A DNA stretch of 64,000 nt from contig NZ_MSIG01000014.1 of assembly GCF_001927285.1 (NCBI RefSeq), positions 53,126 to 117,125 on the forward strand, given 5' to 3'. The position numbers and the translations under genes are program-made. A model generated the notes under the pieces. The model had not been told where the DNA came from, did no database searches, and saw nothing but the letters and a program-made list of their open reading frames with translations. The stretch is from Mongoliimonas terrestris (GTDB taxonomy: Bacteria; Pseudomonadota; Alphaproteobacteria; Rhizobiales; Pleomorphomonadaceae). Below, one piece after another: positions 23,912 to 33,763 of the stretch (the stretch's first letter is position 1; every line of letters starts with the position of its first letter).

Positions 23912-25474
23912 GTGCAGCTCACCGTCTGGACCTACGAAGGACCGCCCCACGTGGGCGCCATGCGGATCGCCGCCGCGCTCACCGACGTGCACTACGTGCT
24001 GCACGCCCCCCAGGGCGACACCTACGCGGACCTCCTCTTCACCATGATCGAGCGGCGCGACAGCCGTCCGCCGGTCACCTACACCACCTTCGAGGCGCGC
24101 GACCTCGGCGGCGACACCGCCGACCTCTTCAAGACCGCCGCCCGCGAATCCTACGAGCGCTTCCGCCCGGCCGCTCTCCTCGTCGGCGCCTCCTGCACCG
24201 CCGAGCTGATCCAGGACGATCCCGGCGGCCTCGCCCAGACCCTCGGCCTGCCGGTTCCCGTGGTGCCGCTCGAGCTGCCGTCCTATCAGCGCAAGGAGCT
24301 GTGGGGCGCGTCGGAGACCTTCTACCGCCTGGTGCGCACCCTCTCGGCCCCCGCCCGGACGGAAGAGGCCGCTCCCCGTGCCGAAGCGGCGCGCCGGCCC
24401 ACCTGCAACCTCCTCGGCCCGACGGCTCTTGGTTTCCGCCACCGGGACGACGTGATCGAGGTGACCCGCCTCCTCGACCGGCTCGGCATCGACGTCGCCG
24501 TGGTGGCGCCGCAGGGCGCCTCGGCGGCCGACATCGCCCGGCTCGGCGAGGCCGACTTCAACGTGGTGCTCTATCCGGAGATCGCCCGCCAAGCCGCCGC
24601 CTGGCTTGCCCGCGCCCACGGCCAGCCCACCGTGGAGGTGCCGCCGATCGGCGTCGGCGCCACCCGCGACTTCGTGCGCGCGGTCGCCGCCGTGGCCGGC
24701 GTCGACCCGGCGCCGGTGCTTGATGCCGAGGCGGGCAGCCGGCTGCCCTGGTACGCCCGCTCCGTCGACAGCACCTATCTCACCGGCAAGCGCGTCTTCG
24801 TCTTCGGCGACGCCACCCATGCGGTCGCCGCCGCCCGCATCGCCCGCGACGAACTTGGCTTCACCGTCGTCGGCCTCGGCACCTATGTGCGGGAGTTCGC
24901 CCGCGAGGTGCGGGCCGCCGCCGCCGAGCACGGCATCGAGGCGCTGATCACCGACGACTACCTGGAGGTGGAGGCCCGCATCGCCGAGCTCCAGCCGGAG
25001 CTGGTGCTCGGCTCCCAGATGGAACGCCACATCGCCAAGCGCCTCGGCGTGCCCTGCGCGGTCATCTCCGCCCCCGTCCACGTCCAGGACTTTCCCGCGC
25101 GCTACGCGCCGCAGATGGGGTTCGAGGGCGCCAACGTGATCTTCGACACCTGGGTCCATCCGCTGATGATGGGCCTTGAGGAACATCTCCTCGGCATGTT
25201 CCGCGACGACCCGGAGTTCGGCGACGGCCGCCGGCCGTCCCATCTCGCCGCGGTCGAGCCGACCGATCATGCGCCGGCCGCTGCGGCCGTCGCGCCCGCC
25301 CCGCTCCCCGGCGCGCCCGGCTGGAGCCCTGAGGCGGAGCAGGAACTCCGAAAAATCCCCTTCTTCGTGCGCGGGAAGGCGCGCCGCAACACCGAAAGCT
25401 TCGCCCGGGACGCGGGCCTGACCTTCATCACGGTGGAGACGCTTTACGATGCCAAGGCCCATTTCGGTCGCTGA
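23912..25474 (+). CDS. bchB: Dark-operative protochlorophyllide reductase subunit BchB
   Basis: The 520-residue subunit starts at GTG 23912, one base after the bchN stop. Asp36 (HAPQGD), the unusual aspartate ligand of the NB cluster, and Cys95 (LLVGASC) fall at exactly the positions known from Rhodobacter BchB. The C-terminal part holds the small helical domain (EAEQELRKIPFFVRGKARRNTE) characteristic of ChlB/BchB. A variable Pro/Ala linker lies at about 445-465. The gene overlaps bchH by 26 bases. It acts with BchN and the electron donor BchL encoded three genes further on. Confidence 0.95.
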   Translation: MQLTVWTYEGPPHVGAMRIAAALTDVHYVLHAPQGDTYADLLFTMIERRDSRPPVTYTTFEARDLGGDTADLFKTAARESYERFRPAALLVGASCTAELIQDDPGGLAQTLGLPVPVVPLELPSYQRKELWGASETFYRLVRTLSAPARTEEAAPRAEAARRPTCNLLGPTALGFRHRDDVIEVTRLLDRLGIDVAVVAPQGASAADIARLGEADFNVVLYPEIARQAAAWLARAHGQPTVEVPPIGVGATRDFVRAVAAVAGVDPAPVLDAEAGSRLPWYARSVDSTYLTGKRVFVFGDATHAVAAARIARDELGFTVVGLGTYVREFAREVRAAAAEHGIEALITDDYLEVEARIAELQPELVLGSQMERHIAKRLGVPCAVISAPVHVQDFPARYAPQMGFEGANVIFDTWVHPLMMGLEEHLLGMFRDDPEFGDGRRPSHLAAVEPTDHAPAAAAVAPAPLPGAPGWSPEAEQELRKIPFFVRGKARRNTESFARDAGLTFITVETLYDAKAHFGR

Positions 25475-28400
25475 GACCGCCCCCTGCCGCGTCGCTATCG
25501 TGACGCTCGACCATCACCTGTCGAGCGTCGTGGACCGGGCACGGACGACCCTTCGCAAGGACCTGCCGGGCCTTGAGCTGACGCTCCACGCGGCGGCCGA
25601 CTGGGAAGCCGATCCGTCGACCCTCGATGCCACCCGCGCGGCCATCGCCGAGGCCGACGTCATCATCGCCTCCATGCTCTTCATGGACGACCACGCCCGC
25701 GCCGTCCTGCCGGCGCTGGAAGCCCGGCGCGACCACTGCGACGCCATGGTCTGCTGCATGTCGTCCAGCGAGATCACCCGGCTCACCCGCATGGGCCGCT
25801 TCGACATGAGCGCGCCGCAGAGCCCCGCCATGGCGCTGCTGAAGAAGCTGCGCGGCAAGACCAACGTGAAGGGCGGCGCCGGCGCTGGCCAGCTGAAGAT
25901 GCTGCGCCGCATCCCGCAGATCCTTCGCTTCATCCCGGGCACCGCCCAGGACGTGCGGGCCTATTTCATGGCCCTGCAGTACTGGCTCGCCGGCACCGAG
26001 GAGAACGTCGCCAACCTCGTCCGCCTCACCGTGGAGCGCTATGCCGCCGGTCCGCGCGCCAAACTGCGCACGGTTGCCCGTGCGGCCGCGCCGGTCGACT
26101 ATCCGGACATCGGCCTCTACCACCCGAAGATCGTCGGCCGCATCGGCGCGGACCTGCAGGCGCTGCCCACCCCGCCCGTCCCGGCGCGCGGCACGGTCGG
26201 CGTCCTGGTGATGCGCTCCTACGTGCTCGCCGGCAACACCGGCCACTATGACGGCGTCATCGCCGCCCTGGAGGCGCGCGGCCTGAAGGCCGTGCCGGCC
26301 TTCGCCCACGGCCTCGACGCCCGCCCGGCGGTGGAGCGCTTCTTCATGGCGAACGGCCGGCCGACGGTCGATGCCGTCGTCTCGCTCACCGGCTTCTCCC
26401 TCGTCGGCGGCCCCGCCTACAACGACGCCGCCGCCGCCGAGACCATGCTGGCTGCGCTCGACGTGCCCTATGTCGCCGCCCAGCCGCTGGAATTCCAGAC
26501 GCTCGAACAGTGGACCGGCTCGCCGCGCGGCCTCCACCCGGTGGAGTCCACCATCATGGTGGCCATCCCGGAACTCGACGGCGCCATCGCCCCCACCGTC
26601 TTCGGCGGCCGCTCCGCCGGGGCCTCGCCGGAGGCCGCCCGCGACATGGCCGCCCATCCGGAGCGCGCCGCCATGCTGGCGGCCCGGCTCGACCGGCTGG
26701 TGGCGCTCCGCCGCGTCCGCGTCGCCGACCGGCGCGTGGCCATCGTCCTCTTCAACTTCCCGCCGAACGCCGGCGCCACCGGCACCGCCGCCTATCTCTC
26801 CGTCTTCCCCTCGCTCTTCAACACCATGAAGGCGATGGCGGCCGAGGGCTACCGGGTCGACCTGCCGGCCGACGCCGAGGCGCTCCGCGCCGCGCTCATT
26901 CAGGGCAACACGGCGCTCCACGGCACCCCCGCCAACCTGCACGCCCGCATCTCCACCGACGACCACGTCCGCCGCGAGCCGCACCTTCGCGAGATCGAGG
27001 CCCAATGGGGCCCGGCGCCCGGCCGGGTGCAGGCCGACGGGCGCGGCATCCACGTGCTCGGGGCCGCCTTCGGCAACGTCTTCGTCGGCATCCAGCCCGC
27101 CTTCGGCTACGAGGGCGACCCGATGCGCCTTCTCTTCGAGCAGGGCTTCACGCCGACGCATGCCTTCTCGGCCTTCTACCGCTATCTCCGCCAGGACCTG
27201 AAGGCCGACGCCGTCCTTCATTTCGGCACCCACGGGGCGCTGGAGTTCATGCCCGGCAAGCAGGCCGGCCTCTCGGCCGCCTGCTGGCCCGACCGGCTGA
27301 TCGGCGACCTGCCGAACTTCTACCTCTACGCCGCCAACAACCCGTCCGAGGCGCTGATCGCCAAGCGGCGCGGCTCGGCGACGCTGATCAGCTACCTGAC
27401 GCCCTCGGTCACCCGCGCCGGCCTCTACCGCGGCCTTCTGGAGCTGAAGAGCGCCATCGAACGCTGGCGCGGCCGCGACCCGGACGCCTCCGCCGACGAG
27501 CGCGCCGACATCGCCGCCCTCGTCCAGGCCATGGCCGCCGCTGTCGACCTCGCCTCGATGGAGCCCGCCTGGACCGACGCGGAAGCCGACGCCGCCGTCG
27601 CGGCCCTCTCCACCGCCGTCTACGAACTGGAGAACGCCCTCATCCCGCACGGCCTCCACGTGGTCGGCGAGACCCTCGACGCCGCCGGGCGGGCCGACCT
27701 CCTCGCCTCGATCGCCGACGCCTCCCACGGCAAGGCCCTCGACGCAAACGTCGCCGCCGACCTTGCCGCCGGCCGAAGCGCCGAGGCCATCCTCCAGGCG
27801 ATGCCCGCGCCCGACCGCGCTGCTGCCCGGCCGATGCTGGAGGATCTCGCCCGCACCAGCCGCCTCCTTGCCGAGGACAGCGAGATCCCGGCGCTTCTGC
27901 GCGCCCTCGACGGCCGCTACGTGCGGCCGGCCCCCGGCGGCGATCTCCTGCGCACCCCGGCCATCCTGCCGACCGGGCGCAACGTGCACGGCTTCGACCC
28001 CTTCCGCATCCCGTCCAGCTGCGCGGTGCAGGACGGCGCCCGCCAGGCCGCCCGGCTGATCGCCCGCCACGTGTCGGACGGCAAGCCCTTCCCGGAATCG
28101 ATCGCCCTCGTCCTCTGGGGCACCGACAACCTGAAGAGCGAGGGCGGTCCGATCGCCCAGGCGCTCGCCCTCATGGGCGCCCGCCCGCGCTTCGACACCT
28201 ACGGCCGCATCGCCGGCGCCGAACTGGTGCCGCTCGCCGAACTCGCCCGCCCGCGGGTCGACGTGGTGATCACCCTCTCGGGCATCTTCCGCGACCTCCT
28301 GCCCCTGCAGACCCGCATGCTGGCCGAGGCGTCCTTCCTCGCCGCCGACGCGGACGAGCCGTCGGAGGTGAACTTCATCCGCAAGCACGCCCTCACGGTC

Positions 28401-29168
28401 GCCGCCGCGATGAACTGCCCGCTGGAGGATGCCGCGCTCCGCGTCTTCTCCAACGCCGACGGCGCCTACGGGGCGAACGTCAACCTCCTCATCGACAGCG
28501 CGGCCTGGGAGGACTCGGGCGAACTCGCCGAGACCTTCACCCGCCGCAAGGGCTTCGCCTACGGTCGCGACGGCCGGCCCGTCCGGCGGCCGGAGCTTCT
28601 CTCCGCCGCCCTCGCCACCGTCGACCTCGCCTACCAGAACCTGGAATCGGTGGAGCTCGGCGTCACCAGCCTCGACCAGTACGTGGACACCCTCGGCGGC
28701 ATCGGCGCCGCCGCCCGCCGCGCCGGCCGGGCCGACCTGCCCGTCTACATCGGCGACCAGACCCGCGGCGAGGGCAGCGTGCGCAGCCTGTCCGAGCAGG
28801 TCGCCCTGGAGACCCGCACCCGGCTCCTCAATCCGAAGTGGTACGAGGCGATGCTCGCCCACGGCTACGAGGGCGTCCGCCAGGTGGAGGCGCACCTCAC
28901 CACCACCTTCGGCTGGTCGGCCACCACCGGCGCCGTCGCGCCCTGGGTCTACGAGCGGGTCAGCGAGACCTACGTGCTCGATCCCGCCATGCGCGACCGC
29001 CTCGCCAGCCTGAACCCGACCGCCGCGCTCCGCCTCGCCAACCGCCTCCTGGAAGCGGAGGAGCGCCGCTACTGGTCGCCGGACGAGGCGACGCTCGCGG
29101 CCCTCCGGGCGGCGAGCGAAGACCTCGAGGACCGGCTCGAAGGCGTCACCGTCGACGCGGCAGCCTGA
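25449..29168 (+). CDS. bchH: Magnesium chelatase subunit BchH
   Basis: The 1239-residue, full-length subunit binds protoporphyrin IX and carries out Mg insertion with the BchI-BchD AAA+ motor. Family signatures are visible throughout: MSSSEITRLTRMGRFDM near 110, FNFPPNAGATGTAAYLSVF near 435, FGTHGALEFMPGKQAG near 595, YAANNPSEALIAKRR, and NPKWYEAMLAHGYEGVRQVEAHLTTTFGW near the end. The start ATG 25449 lies inside the 3-prime end of bchB. The internal frame on the same strand that continues past the stop belongs to bchL. bchID are further along the same run at 37832. Confidence 0.96.
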   Translation: MPRPISVAETAPCRVAIVTLDHHLSSVVDRARTTLRKDLPGLELTLHAAADWEADPSTLDATRAAIAEADVIIASMLFMDDHARAVLPALEARRDHCDAMVCCMSSSEITRLTRMGRFDMSAPQSPAMALLKKLRGKTNVKGGAGAGQLKMLRRIPQILRFIPGTAQDVRAYFMALQYWLAGTEENVANLVRLTVERYAAGPRAKLRTVARAAAPVDYPDIGLYHPKIVGRIGADLQALPTPPVPARGTVGVLVMRSYVLAGNTGHYDGVIAALEARGLKAVPAFAHGLDARPAVERFFMANGRPTVDAVVSLTGFSLVGGPAYNDAAAAETMLAALDVPYVAAQPLEFQTLEQWTGSPRGLHPVESTIMVAIPELDGAIAPTVFGGRSAGASPEAARDMAAHPERAAMLAARLDRLVALRRVRVADRRVAIVLFNFPPNAGATGTAAYLSVFPSLFNTMKAMAAEGYRVDLPADAEALRAALIQGNTALHGTPANLHARISTDDHVRREPHLREIEAQWGPAPGRVQADGRGIHVLGAAFGNVFVGIQPAFGYEGDPMRLLFEQGFTPTHAFSAFYRYLRQDLKADAVLHFGTHGALEFMPGKQAGLSAACWPDRLIGDLPNFYLYAANNPSEALIAKRRGSATLISYLTPSVTRAGLYRGLLELKSAIERWRGRDPDASADERADIAALVQAMAAAVDLASMEPAWTDAEADAAVAALSTAVYELENALIPHGLHVVGETLDAAGRADLLASIADASHGKALDANVAADLAAGRSAEAILQAMPAPDRAAARPMLEDLARTSRLLAEDSEIPALLRALDGRYVRPAPGGDLLRTPAILPTGRNVHGFDPFRIPSSCAVQDGARQAARLIARHVSDGKPFPESIALVLWGTDNLKSEGGPIAQALALMGARPRFDTYGRIAGAELVPLAELARPRVDVVITLSGIFRDLLPLQTRMLAEASFLAADADEPSEVNFIRKHALTVAAAMNCPLEDAALRVFSNADGAYGANVNLLIDSAAWEDSGELAETFTRRKGFAYGRDGRPVRRPELLSAALATVDLAYQNLESVELGVTSLDQYVDTLGGIGAAARRAGRADLPVYIGDQTRGEGSVRSLSEQVALETRTRLLNPKWYEAMLAHGYEGVRQVEAHLTTTFGWSATTGAVAPWVYERVSETYVLDPAMRDRLASLNPTAALRLANRLLEAEERRYWSPDEATLAALRAASEDLEDRLEGVTVDAAA

Positions 29169-29182
29169 AGGGAGAACGGACG

Positions 29183-30091
29183 ATGACCTATCAGATCCCG
29201 ATCCGACGTCCCGTCAGCCGCGGAGCCGGCGGCGACGGCGACGGCAGCGTCCAGGTCCACCTGGACCCGGCCATGAAGATCGACACGGCGAAGGTGTTCG
29301 CCGTCTACGGCAAGGGCGGCATCGGCAAGTCCACCACCTCGTCCAACCTCTCCGTCGCCTTCGCCAAGCTCGGCAAGCGGGTGCTGCAGATCGGCTGCGA
29401 TCCCAAGCACGACAGCACCTTCACGCTCACCAAGCGGATGATCCCGACGGTCATCGACGTCCTGGAAGGCGTCAACTTCCACACCGAGGAGCTTCGCGCC
29501 GAGGACTTCGTGGTGGAGGGCTACGCGGGTGTCATGTGCGTGGAGGCGGGCGGGCCGCCCGCCGGCACCGGCTGCGGCGGCTACGTGGTCGGCCAGACGG
29601 TGAAGCTCCTGAAGGAGCACCACCTCCTGGAGGACACCGACATCGTGGTGTTCGACGTGCTCGGCGACGTGGTCTGCGGCGGTTTCGCCGCGCCGCTCCA
29701 GCACGCCGACCGCGGCCTCATCGTCGCCGCCAACGACTTCGACTCGATCTTCGCCATGAATCGCATCGTCGGCGCCATCCACGCCAAGTCGAAGAACTAC
29801 GGCGTCCGGCTCGGCGGCGTGATCGCCAACCGGAGCAGCGGCACCGACCAGATCGACCGCTACAACGACCGCGCCGGCCTTTCCACCATCGCGCACTTCC
29901 CCGACCTCGACGCCATCCGCCGCTCGCGGCTGAAGAAGGCGACCCTGTTCGAGATGGGCGACGAGCCGGACGTGCGCGCCGTGCAGGACGAGTATCTGCG
30001 CCTCGCCGCCTCGCTGATCGCCGGCGTGGAGCCCTTCGAGGGCCGCCCGCTGAAGGACCGCGAGATCTTCGACCTCCTGGGGTACGACTGA
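29183..30091 (+). CDS. bchL: Protochlorophyllide reductase iron-sulfur ATPase BchL
   Basis: This 302-residue NifH-like dimeric ATPase delivers electrons from a bridging 4Fe-4S cluster to BchNB. It has P-loop GKGGIGKST, switch region GCDPKHDST, and the cluster cysteines in PAGTGCGGYV and DVVCGGFAAP. Start ATG 29183 follows a GGGAG at 29171 and is 14 bases past bchH. The first about 30 residues are a variable, Gly-rich N-terminal tail, a region known to be flexible and autoinhibitory in this family. The related BchX (52505) shares fold and motifs but belongs to the next enzyme in the pathway. Confidence 0.96.
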   Translation: MTYQIPIRRPVSRGAGGDGDGSVQVHLDPAMKIDTAKVFAVYGKGGIGKSTTSSNLSVAFAKLGKRVLQIGCDPKHDSTFTLTKRMIPTVIDVLEGVNFHTEELRAEDFVVEGYAGVMCVEAGGPPAGTGCGGYVVGQTVKLLKEHHLLEDTDIVVFDVLGDVVCGGFAAPLQHADRGLIVAANDFDSIFAMNRIVGAIHAKSKNYGVRLGGVIANRSSGTDQIDRYNDRAGLSTIAHFPDLDAIRRSRLKKATLFEMGDEPDVRAVQDEYLRLAASLIAGVEPFEGRPLKDREIFDLLGYD

Positions 30092-30092
30092 G

Positions 30093-30794
30093 ATGACGAC
30101 GCCCACCTACGTGGCCCGCCGCGGCCAGCTTGAGACCTATTTCGACCGCACCGCGGTCGACGCCTGGGCGCGCCTCACCTCCGACGCGCCGGTCGGGCGG
30201 ATCCGCGCCACCGTGCGCGCCGGCCGCGACGAAATGCGGGCGACGCTGCTCTCCTGGCTGCCGGCCGACCTCACCGGCCTTCGCCTCCTCGACGCCGGCT
30301 GCGGCACCGGGGCGCTTTCGGCCGCCGCCGCGGCCCGCGGCGCCACCGTCGTCGGCGTCGACATCTCGCCGACCCTCATCGCGCTCGGCCGCGAGCGCCT
30401 CGTCGGCGGCGCCGGCCCCGGGCGGATCGACCTTCGGGTCGGCGACATGCTCGACCCGGCGCTCGGCGAGTTCGACCATGTGGTCGCGATGGACAGCCTG
30501 ATCCACTATCCGGCCAAGGACGTGGAGGCCGCGCTCGCCCGCCTCGCCGCCCGCACCCGCTGCTCCATCCTCTTCACCTTCGCGCCCTCCACGCCGCTTC
30601 TGGCCACCATGCACGCGGTCGGCCAGTTCTTCCCGCGCGGCGACCGCTCGCCGGCCATCGAGCCGATCGGCGCAACCCGTCTCGCCCACCGCATCGACGG
30701 CCACCTGGGGCTCTCGGCCTTTCGCCGGGCCCGGTCGCGGCGGGTCGCGCGCGGCTTCTACATCAGCCAGGCCCAGGAGCTCGTGAGGCGATGA
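30093..30794 (+). CDS. bchM: Mg-protoporphyrin IX O-methyltransferase BchM
   Basis: The 233-residue SAM-dependent enzyme methylates the C13 propionate of Mg-protoporphyrin IX, producing the cyclase substrate. SAM motif I is LLDAGCGTGALS and motif II is VVGVDISPTLIALGRERL. FDHVVAMDSLIHYP follows, and the C-terminal RSRRVARGFYISQAQELVRR is typical of BchM. It begins one base after the bchL stop and overlaps the next gene by four. Its product is used by AcsF, encoded at 34532 in the same run. Confidence 0.95.
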   Translation: MTTPTYVARRGQLETYFDRTAVDAWARLTSDAPVGRIRATVRAGRDEMRATLLSWLPADLTGLRLLDAGCGTGALSAAAAARGATVVGVDISPTLIALGRERLVGGAGPGRIDLRVGDMLDPALGEFDHVVAMDSLIHYPAKDVEAALARLAARTRCSILFTFAPSTPLLATMHAVGQFFPRGDRSPAIEPIGATRLAHRIDGHLGLSAFRRARSRRVARGFYISQAQELVRR

Positions 30795-32233
30795 AACCGA
30801 CGCCGCGCGCCATCAACCGGGAATGGGCGAAGGGCTGGGCCAAGGTCGGCACCCGCTTCCTGCCGTTCGCCGACGCCGGCAGTGCCGCCCTGCCGCTGCC
30901 GCGGCTCCTGCGCCTGTCGCTCTTCCAGGTGTCGGTCGGCATGGCGACGGCGCTCCTGGTCGGCACGCTCAACCGGGTGATGATCGTGGAGCTCGGCCTC
31001 TCCGCCGCCCTCGTCGCCGTGCTCGTCGCCCTGCCCATCCTGGTCGCGCCTTTCCGCACCCTGATCGGCTTCCGCTCCGACACCCACCGCTCGGCCCTCG
31101 GCTGGCGGCGCGTGCCCTACATCTGGTTCGGCACGCTGATGCAATTCGGCGGCTTCGCCTTCATGCCCTTCGCCCTCCTCGTCCTCTCCGAGGCGGAGGG
31201 CAGCGCCGTCGTCGGCGTGCTCGCCGCCTCGCTCGCCTTCCTGCTCGTCGGCGCCGGGCTGCAGACCACCCAGACCGCGGGTCTGGCGCTCGCCACGGAT
31301 CTTGCCCGCGAGGAGGACCGGCCGCGCGTGGTCGCGCTCCTCTACGTGATGCTCCTCGTCGGCCTCGTGGTCTCCAGCCTCGTCTTTTCCGTGGCGCTCG
31401 CCGACTACTCGGCCTTCCGGCTGATCCAGGTGATCCAGGGGGCGGCCGCCGTCACCATGATTCTCAACCTGATCGCGCTCTGGAAGCAGGAGGAGCGCAA
31501 CCCCGCCCGCACCCGGCTCGACCAGCCGCGGCCGCGCTTTTCCGCCTCCTGGGCCGCCTATGTGGCGGAACCCGGCGCCCGCCGCCGGCTGGTCGTCGTT
31601 GGCCTCGGCACCGCGGCCTTCTCCATGCAGGACATCGTGCTGGAGCCCTACGGCGGCCAGATCCTGAACCTCACCGTCGGCAGCACCACCCAGCTCACCG
31701 GGCTCCTGGCGCTCGGGGCGCTCGCCGCCTTCGCTTTCGCCGGCCGCCAGCTCGCCCGCGGGTTCGACCCGCTCCGCCTCGCCGCCCTCGGCGCCGTCGT
31801 CGGCATGCCGGCCTTCGCCGCGGTGGCGCTCGCCGCCCCGATGGAGAGCGCGGGCCTCTTCCGGGTCGGCACCGTGCTCGTCGGCACCGGCGCCGGCCTC
31901 TTCTCGGTCGGCACGCTCACCGCTGCCATGGCGCGCGACGAGGCGGACCGCACCGGTCTCGCCCTCGGCGCCTGGGGGGCCGTGCAGGCGACCGCCGCCG
32001 GCGTCGGCATCGCACTCGGGGGTGTCCTTCGCGACGTGTCGGCGCTCGCCGCCGAAGCCGGCCTCCTCGGCGGCGGCTTCACCGGGCCGGCGGTCGGCTA
32101 CGGCGTCGTCTACACGACCGAACTCGTCCTTCTCTTCGCCACGCTGGCGCTCATCGGACCTCTGGTCCGCTACGCCGGCCCGGCCAAGGCCTGGTCCGGC
32201 CGCAGGCTCGGCCTTGCCGAGTTGCCCGGGTGA
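30791..32233 (+). CDS. lhaA: LhaA, LH1 assembly MFS protein (PucC family)
   Basis: The 480-residue, 12-helix protein of the BCD family lies between bchM and puhA, the position of lhaA (ORF477/F1696) in Rhodobacter. Signature segments are LFQVSVGMATALLVGTLNRVMIVELG, APFRTLIGFRSDTHRSALGWRRVPYIWFG, GAGLQTTQTAGLALATDLA and MQDIVLEPYGGQILNLTVGSTTQLT. LhaA supports LH1 assembly, probably by delivering bacteriochlorophyll near the RC-LH1 assembly site. A basic cytoplasmic N-terminus of about 35 residues precedes the first helix. It is paralogous to the transporter at 17133. Confidence 0.93.
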   Translation: MKPTPRAINREWAKGWAKVGTRFLPFADAGSAALPLPRLLRLSLFQVSVGMATALLVGTLNRVMIVELGLSAALVAVLVALPILVAPFRTLIGFRSDTHRSALGWRRVPYIWFGTLMQFGGFAFMPFALLVLSEAEGSAVVGVLAASLAFLLVGAGLQTTQTAGLALATDLAREEDRPRVVALLYVMLLVGLVVSSLVFSVALADYSAFRLIQVIQGAAAVTMILNLIALWKQEERNPARTRLDQPRPRFSASWAAYVAEPGARRRLVVVGLGTAAFSMQDIVLEPYGGQILNLTVGSTTQLTGLLALGALAAFAFAGRQLARGFDPLRLAALGAVVGMPAFAAVALAAPMESAGLFRVGTVLVGTGAGLFSVGTLTAAMARDEADRTGLALGAWGAVQATAAGVGIALGGVLRDVSALAAEAGLLGGGFTGPAVGYGVVYTTELVLLFATLALIGPLVRYAGPAKAWSGRRLGLAELPG

Positions 32234-32240
32234 CCACAAC

Positions 32241-32268
32241 GCCGGCGCCGCCAAGAAAGGGCGCCGGC
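32241..32268 (+). other. Perfect GC hairpin between lhaA and puhA
   Basis: GCCGGCGCC (32241-32249) and GGCGCCGGC (32260-32268) form a perfect 9-bp stem with a 10-base loop, 7 bases after the lhaA stop. No T run follows. In this intercistronic position it could protect an upstream mRNA 3-prime end or mark the 5-prime end of a stable puhA transcript. This is one of the few gaps in the bchF-crtB run. Confidence 0.6.
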
Positions 32269-32316
32269 TGACATGAACGATCGATCGGCCGCATCGAGGC
32301 GGCTCTGGAGGGTGCC

Positions 32317-33090
32317 ATGGGTGTCTCTTACACCGGCTACATCGACCTGGCGCAGGTGGTTCTCTACGCCTTCTGGATCTTCTTCGCCGGACTGATCCTC
32401 TACCTGCACCGGGAGAACAAGCGGGAAGGCTACCCGCTCCTCTCCGACCGCACCAACGAGCGCGTCTCGGTGGTGGGCTTCCCCGACATGCCGCCGTCCA
32501 AGACCTTCCTCCTGCCGCACGGCGGGTCGGTCACGGTGCCGGAGGACCGGGTGGAGCGCCGCCAGATCGCCGCCGCCCCGGTGGCCGTCTGGCCGGGCGC
32601 GCCCCTGGTGCCGACCGGCAACCCGATGACCGACGGCATCGGCCCCGGCGCCTGGGCGGAACGCCAGGACGTGCCGGACATCATGTGGGACGGCGGCGAG
32701 GTCAAGATCGTCCCGCTGCGCGTCGCCTCCGGCTTCTTTCCGGCGACCCAGGATCCGGATCCGCGCGGCATGACGGTGATCGCCGGCGACGGCAAGGAAG
32801 TCGGCATCATCGCCGACGCCTGGGTTGACCGCTCCGAGTTCATCTTCCGCTACTACGAGGTCGAACTCAGCGCCACGGGCGGCCATGTGCTGATCCCGGT
32901 CAACTTCGCCAAGATCAGCGCCAAGCAGCGCACCGTGACGGTCGACGCGATCTTCGCCGAACACTTCCTGCACGTGCCGCCCGTGAAGAGCCCCGATCAG
33001 GTGACCTTCCTGGAAGAAGAGAAGATCTGCGCCTACTACGGCGCCGGCCTCTTCTACGCCGAACCCAAGCGGACGGAGCCCTGGCTGTGA
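32317..33090 (+). CDS. puhA: Photosynthetic reaction centre H subunit PuhA
   Basis: The 257-residue subunit has one N-terminal membrane helix (about 12-32: VVLYAFWIFFAGLILYLHRENKREGYPL) and a cytoplasmic beta-rich domain of PRC-barrel type. Typical segments are GFPDMPPSKTFLLPHGG, AWAERQDVPDIMWDGGEVKIVPLRVA, and the proton-uptake region around DRSEFIFRYYEVEL and ILIPVNFAKI-like VLIPVNFAKIS. PuhA caps the L/M dimer and controls electron and proton transfer to QB. L and M are encoded 25 kb away at 57468. The gene has its own ribosome binding site and an 83-base leader gap. Its stop overlaps the GTG of puhB. Confidence 0.96.
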   Translation: MGVSYTGYIDLAQVVLYAFWIFFAGLILYLHRENKREGYPLLSDRTNERVSVVGFPDMPPSKTFLLPHGGSVTVPEDRVERRQIAAAPVAVWPGAPLVPTGNPMTDGIGPGAWAERQDVPDIMWDGGEVKIVPLRVASGFFPATQDPDPRGMTVIAGDGKEVGIIADAWVDRSEFIFRYYEVELSATGGHVLIPVNFAKISAKQRTVTVDAIFAEHFLHVPPVKSPDQVTFLEEEKICAYYGAGLFYAEPKRTEPWL

Positions 33091-33752
33091 ACGCCCCCAT
33101 GCACCCTCAGACCGACCTTCCCGAGGCCCTGCCGCGCGGCGAGCGCATCCTCTGGCGCGGCCGACCGGACCCGGTGGCGCTCGCCTTCGCGGCCTTCCGC
33201 ATCGGCTGGGTGGCGGCCTATTTCGGCCTCCTCTTCGCCTGGCGCTTCGCCTCCAGCCTCGCCGACGGGGCCGGGGCGGTGGACGCCCTCGTCTACGCGC
33301 TCTGGATCCTGCCGCTCGCGGCGGCCGGGCTCCTCATCATCGGCGTGCTCGCCTGGCTTGCCGCCCGCACCACCATCTACACGGTCACCGACCGGCGCGT
33401 GGTGATGCGGATCGGCATCGCCCTGCCGCTGACGCTCAACCTGCCTTACGCCGAGGTCGAGGGCGCGTCCGTGAAGGAGCGCGGTCGCGGCACCGGCGAC
33501 ATCGCCTTCGCCCTGCAGCGGAGCGCCCGCATCGGCTACGCGGTGCTCTGGCCCCATGCCCGCGCCGGTCATTTCGCCCGGCCGCAGCCGACGCTCCGCG
33601 CCATTCCGGACATCGCCACCGTCGCCGAGCGCGTGGCCGGGGCGCTTGCCGCCGCACCGGCCCTCGCGCCGCATTCGGCGCCGGTGGCCGTGCCCATGGC
33701 CGATCGTCGGCACCGTGACATGCCCGCCGCCTACGGCGCGGCGGCCGAGTGA
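33087..33752 (+). CDS. puhB: PuhB, reaction-centre assembly protein
   Basis: The 221-residue protein has two or three N-terminal membrane helices (about 35-55 and 70-92), then a PH-like domain (RTTIYTVTDRRVVMRIGIALPLTLNLPYAEVEGASV) and a proline/alanine tail. PuhB is needed for efficient RC and RC-LH1 assembly in Rhodobacter, and puhABC order is conserved. It starts at GTG 33087 overlapping the puhA stop, with the start supported by coupling rather than by a separate ribosome binding site. No catalytic residues are expected. Confidence 0.92.
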   Translation: MNAPMHPQTDLPEALPRGERILWRGRPDPVALAFAAFRIGWVAAYFGLLFAWRFASSLADGAGAVDALVYALWILPLAAAGLLIIGVLAWLAARTTIYTVTDRRVVMRIGIALPLTLNLPYAEVEGASVKERGRGTGDIAFALQRSARIGYAVLWPHARAGHFARPQPTLRAIPDIATVAERVAGALAAAPALAPHSAPVAVPMADRRHRDMPAAYGAAAE

Positions 33753-33763
33753 GGGAGGACGCC

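Noticed and set aside
26510..29182. Long in-strand frame overlapping bchH and continuous with bchL
   Set aside because: The part before 29183 is Arg/Pro/Gly-rich shadow translation of bchH; BchL begins at ATG 29183 with its own ribosome binding site.
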